This document shows positions 60,611 through 64,000 of a DNA stretch of 64,000 nt, piece after piece. The translations under genes were made by a program, and so were the position numbers. Source of the stretch: Typha latifolia (taxonomy: Eukaryota > Streptophyta > Magnoliopsida > Poales > Typhaceae). The stretch covers positions 4,652,501-4,716,500 of the forward strand of contig CM034104.1 in the NCBI GenBank assembly GCA_019914945.1, read 5' to 3'. Below the pieces are notes generated by a model. The model ran no database searches. It worked only from the letters and a program-made list of their open reading frames with translations, and had not been told where the DNA came from. Numbering within the stretch: position 1 is the stretch's first letter; each line of letters starts with the position of its first letter.

Positions 60611-62510
60611 ATAGATTAATCATGTTGTTTATTTCAATATATCGATTACAATTTGGTGATACAAAGTATGATAAGGAGAAATAGGACAAGAGCCCTAGAA
60701 ATAAGCTCCATACTTGGCTATAGTACAGACTTAATAAAAATTAATGCATGTATCATAACAAGAACTCAAGCATAGAAAAAACAAAGGAGATAGAGCAAAA
60801 CTCTAATAGCAAGCCTCTCGCTTGGCCAATTGGCAGCACTACAGATAGAACATCATGAGTCTTGAAAAGCTAAACATCCAACTAAGGAGCAAGCTTTGAT
60901 GGGATATAGGCACGCCAGTGACAAAGTCCGGTGAATTTAACGAAACACCTGAAAACCCCATTTGGTTAGACCTGTGAATCCAAGAAAACAAAGAGCAAAG
61001 TATTTGCTTCCTATTACATCCTATTGCATCTACACATATTTAATTCAAAATAAAATGTAGATGGCCCAAAATATGAAGTAACAGGGCAGATGCTAGCTTC
61101 GATGATGACGAAAGCTAGGCGAGGCAAGTCCGAACGTAGCGACAGAGGCTGAGGTGGGACAAGGTGAGGCGAGGCCCGATAATGGAGGTTGAGGCGAGGC
61201 AATGCAATGGTGCAACGTCGGAGGCTGAGGCGACACGGGGCGAGGTGCTAGCACGACGATGGAGGCCGCGGCGAAACGTGGCGAGACACAACGAAGGAGA
61301 CTGTGGCAAGACGAGAGGCGACGACAAAGATGGCAAGGAACGGACTAGATCCGTAGTCTTCAGCTCCTATCATGGTGATTCAGATAGTGACAACGGCCGA
61401 CGGTAGCGCGGATGCGAGATAGCAATGAAAGGACATGAGTGAGGATGCAGAGAAAGAGTCGTGGGAGGAAGAGAGAAGGGGAAGAAAAGAGAGGGAGGAG
61501 AGAACCCACAAGGGGGGAGAGGAAGACCCTCTCCCCTCCACCTAGCCTTTGGGAGAGAGGAGGCAAGCTGCCGAAGGCAGCAGGAAGAAACGCCGGAGGC
61601 AGGGGAAGACCCTCTTGGCAAAGGGAGAAAATGCCAAACCCTAGCAAAGCGCTTTGCTAGGGCCGGCAGGGGTGGTCTTTCCTATTGGCAACCTTCTTTA
61701 TAAACTCAACCTTCACCTGGATTCGATATCTCGAATTGTGGCCTCATCCATGAATCCATTAGCCATACATTCTGTTCTTGTAGTTTGCCAGCAAAATGTG
61801 GGCTTATTTGAGACTAGGTTCAATTAAACTTTCTCTAATCTGCATTTGTGGAACGATGGTCAGCAAATTCATATGGTTGATAGCTTTGCATGGTTCGGCT
61901 AAGAGCCTCATGATGATGAGCTGATGGCCTATCACGATATGTGCTCGTCGTGCTAAATATATCTTTACCTTGGCTGTAGAATGATAATTTGTTCTTTTCC
62001 CAAAACATATTAGTCTTACAGAATCACACATTCTGTAATCACAATTACAAATGTACTTATGTTGGGTATTTTTTCTTTTTGTTTCTTCAATTTTTGGTTG
62101 ATTTTATTTTATTATATATATATATTGCAACTGTGGCAGCTTACTTATCTTGATAATACTTGTTCGTCCTTTTTTTCCTTGAAGAAAAAGGACTGGAAGA
62201 ATACTGTTTGTTCATTAGAGAGCGTGGAAATTGGACTCAACCCGTTATATTTTGCTACTACCCACAAAGAAGCTTTAACAAAGGAAATAAAAACTAAGGA
62301 GATGGTGAAGTGCTCTCAAGGGAGTATCAATTCTTTTTTCCTTTTGTTTTTCCTTGACTTAAATCTATGTTTTCTCTTTGCTTTTATTAATGACAATATT
62401 CCATTTCTTTTGGTAAAAGAAACATAATCTCACATAGTAGGTCAAATTCACTCCTCGCAAAGTGGAGAAGGAATACAGAAGCCATATATTATACAACAGT
62501 AGTCTTAATT
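60611..62510. other. Intergenic DNA with purine-rich island and a palindrome
   Basis: 61080-61690 is a purine-rich, GC-rich island with overlapping open frames on both strands and no domain. It contains a 24-base perfect palindrome at 61639-61662 (half-site CCCTAGCAAAGC). The plus-strand frame at 62059-62427 (122 codons) is Phe/Leu-rich AT-derived sequence and is not called a gene. 62430-62510 is the probable 3' untranslated region of the HAD gene. Confidence 0.4.
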
Positions 62511-63818
62511 TTATGCATGGACTATAGTTTCCACTGCGGTGGATGAAAGAAGTGAACCCAATTTTTCACCACCCTCCCATATCTCTGGCAATGCTTCTTT
62601 CATGTTGTGGATGCTCTCAAGTGCAACATCTGCCCCTGGAACCAGCACTGAGCTCCCAACCTGCAATCCATGATGAGTACTTAAATCAAGTGCTTTATCT
62701 AAACATTCTAAAATATTGATTTCCACTATCTATCTATCTGCCAGAAGATTTAAACTCAGAACTATATTAATCTTTAAAACTATATTAACTCAGTCAATTA
62801 CTTTAAAAGTTTAAGTTGTTAGAAAATGGTAAATTTAATTTACAATATAAATCTTTCTATATGAAGATAATGCTTTGTTGAAGGCTCAAAGCAAATAATA
62901 AAAAACTTACAATGACAGTATGGAAACCAGCTGCCTTCCCAACGGCTATATTACGTGCGCTGTCATCAAAAAAAATCTGCCAGGAGAAAATTCCTATTAA
63001 ATTTTGTATTGTCCTTGAATTAACTATCTAGATCAATGTGTAAGAGCTTACTGTTTTCTTTGGATCAATGTTTGCGATTCTTATGGCAGCTTCCATGGCT
63101 TCCAAAGAAGGTTTACAAAGAATTCGTTGCCAGTTGGAGTCTGTCATGCTGACATTGTTAGCTGCATCAGTATCTGAATCAGTTTCACTAAAATATCCAT
63201 GAACATTTTTGTTAATCAACTGGTCATCGTTTAATGGTGCAGCGTCATCCATTTTCTTGCAATTGCCATCTGCTTCAAGAGGTGGGTTAAGTGTTTCAAA
63301 GCATATAACACCTTCAAAGCAGTCTTCTAGCCCTAGCCTGCTGAGAACCTTTTCAGCATGAGCTTTGTCGGCATTGGTGAAAATCTACAGGAAAATTACA
63401 GGTCATTATTATAACAAGAAAACATGCATATTTATCCAAATCATTTTGGTTGTTCTGATTATATTTCTTATTGAATTAAATCATAACAGTCGTACTATCT
63501 TGCACTGTGGCATTGAAAGAAGTAGGTGCTTCAAGACAGGATCAGGCTTTAGTGTCTCATATGGGAGTTTCCCATGCACATATGCATGGAATTCATCATT
63601 GTCAAACTCAAAGCCCAAGGCCTACAACAGAAAAGAGCAGGAGAAACTTAGAAAGCAATAAACATGCAATTAATTTGCATTGTTAACAGTAAAAATCTTA
63701 GACATATTACTATTTTCTACCTTAAGACCAGCCATTGTTGTTCCGTATTCCTTGTACAATGCCAGGCACATTTTGGGTACTTGACTTTCTTCAATCTGGA
63801 GGTTGTTCAACATATAAT
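62511..63818 (-). CDS. HAD-superfamily hydrolase (SDT1/SSM1-like pyrimidine 5'-nucleotidase type), 3' part
   Basis: Minus-strand exons 63721-63818, 63496-63621, 63052-63384, 62911-62976 and 62511-62660 join in frame to a stop at 62511. The 5' exons lie beyond the right edge, since the first exon seen starts inside a codon. Visible family marks are KMCLALYKEYGTTMAGLK, LPYETLKPDPVL, HAD motif II in IFTNADKAHAEKVL, ICFETLNPPLE, motif III lysine in LCKPSLEAMEAAIRIANIDP, and motif IV FFDDSARNIAVGKAAGFHTV, ending with ADVALESIHNMKEALPEIWE. Motif I (DxDxT) must lie in the missing part. Plant members are annotated as suppressor of disruption of TFIIS-like, and yeast relatives dephosphorylate pyrimidine nucleotides. 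A Ser/Asp-rich insert of about 50 residues between motifs II and III is family-typical but variable. Confidence 0.93.
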
Positions 63819-64000
63819 CTGCCATTATTCAACATAAAGTTAATTTCTTTCAGACAACATGACAAAAATCTCTGTTTTAAAAATACTCAGTCTGCTTTCT
63901 CCAAGCAGATCAAGATCAAATTTCCTAGAAATTTTTCTGTAACTTGTTCTTGGTTAAAACTTGTTTGCTTTTAGTCAATGATGCTTTTTCCTTTTTCTCA
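63819..64000 (-). other. Intron of the HAD gene
   Basis: AT-rich sequence beyond the acceptor (GGCAG|ATTATATG) of the first visible exon. No further exon is recognisable before the window ends. Confidence 0.6.

Noticed and set aside
62059..62427. 122-codon plus-strand frame near the HAD gene
   Set aside because: Runs of Phe, Leu and Lys from homopolymer tracts, no domain, and it lies just beyond the 3' end of the HAD gene on the opposite strand.

Overview
The window is nuclear DNA of a flowering plant, most likely a monocot. The genes have small GT-AG introns, the tRNA is of nuclear type, the intergenic DNA is long and AT-rich with CT/GA and AT microsatellites, and decayed LINE, copia and MITE-like elements lie between genes. 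The very GC-rich third positions of the two germin-like genes and of LTV1 exon 1, beside AT-rich genes such as the PP2C gene, resemble the split GC classes of commelinid monocots. I cannot name the species.

Layout, left to right. (1) 0.7-5.4 kb: two tandem germin-like protein genes on the minus strand, each with two exons. (2) 8.8-23.1 kb: a tandem segmental duplication of about 6 kb carrying the LTV1 ribosome-assembly gene. Copy A (9777-13537) is intact. Copy B (17997-21632) has a nonsense codon and has lost a conserved motif. Between them lies a small third fragment of exon 1 (14721-14861), followed by remnants of a copia element and of an NLR resistance gene. Copy B carries a 0.57 kb MITE-like insertion upstream. 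(3) 23-26 kb: repeat-rich DNA that includes inverted copies of the spacer between the LTV1 units. (4) 26.2-28.1 kb: a small heavy-metal-associated isoprenylated protein gene (plus strand), followed by a truncated tandem copy of its 5' end. (5) 29.7-35.0 kb: a long, decayed L1-type LINE with ORF1, endonuclease, reverse transcriptase and RNase H remnants. (6) 36.5-47.7 kb: a POLTERGEIST-like protein phosphatase 2C gene (minus strand), four coding exons with a 6.5 kb intron. (7) 48-62.5 kb: a long stretch without recognisable protein genes, holding a tRNA-Cys(GCA) gene at 55.04 kb and a second LINE relic at 59.2-60.6 kb. (8) 62.5 kb to the right edge: the 3' part of a HAD-superfamily hydrolase gene (minus strand), cut by the window.

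The genes do not form a pathway. They are an ordinary set of plant genes shaped by local duplication (GLP, LTV1 and HIPP each have a tandem copy) and by retrotransposons. I did not find a convincing new biological system. The most useful second looks are the decay series of LTV1 copies, the rearranged spacer around them, a possible unrecognised 50-residue gene at 7.4-7.6 kb, and the near-identity of the two germin-like second exons. Exon limits were read by eye from splice consensus, frame continuity and recall of the families. No alignment or search was run.
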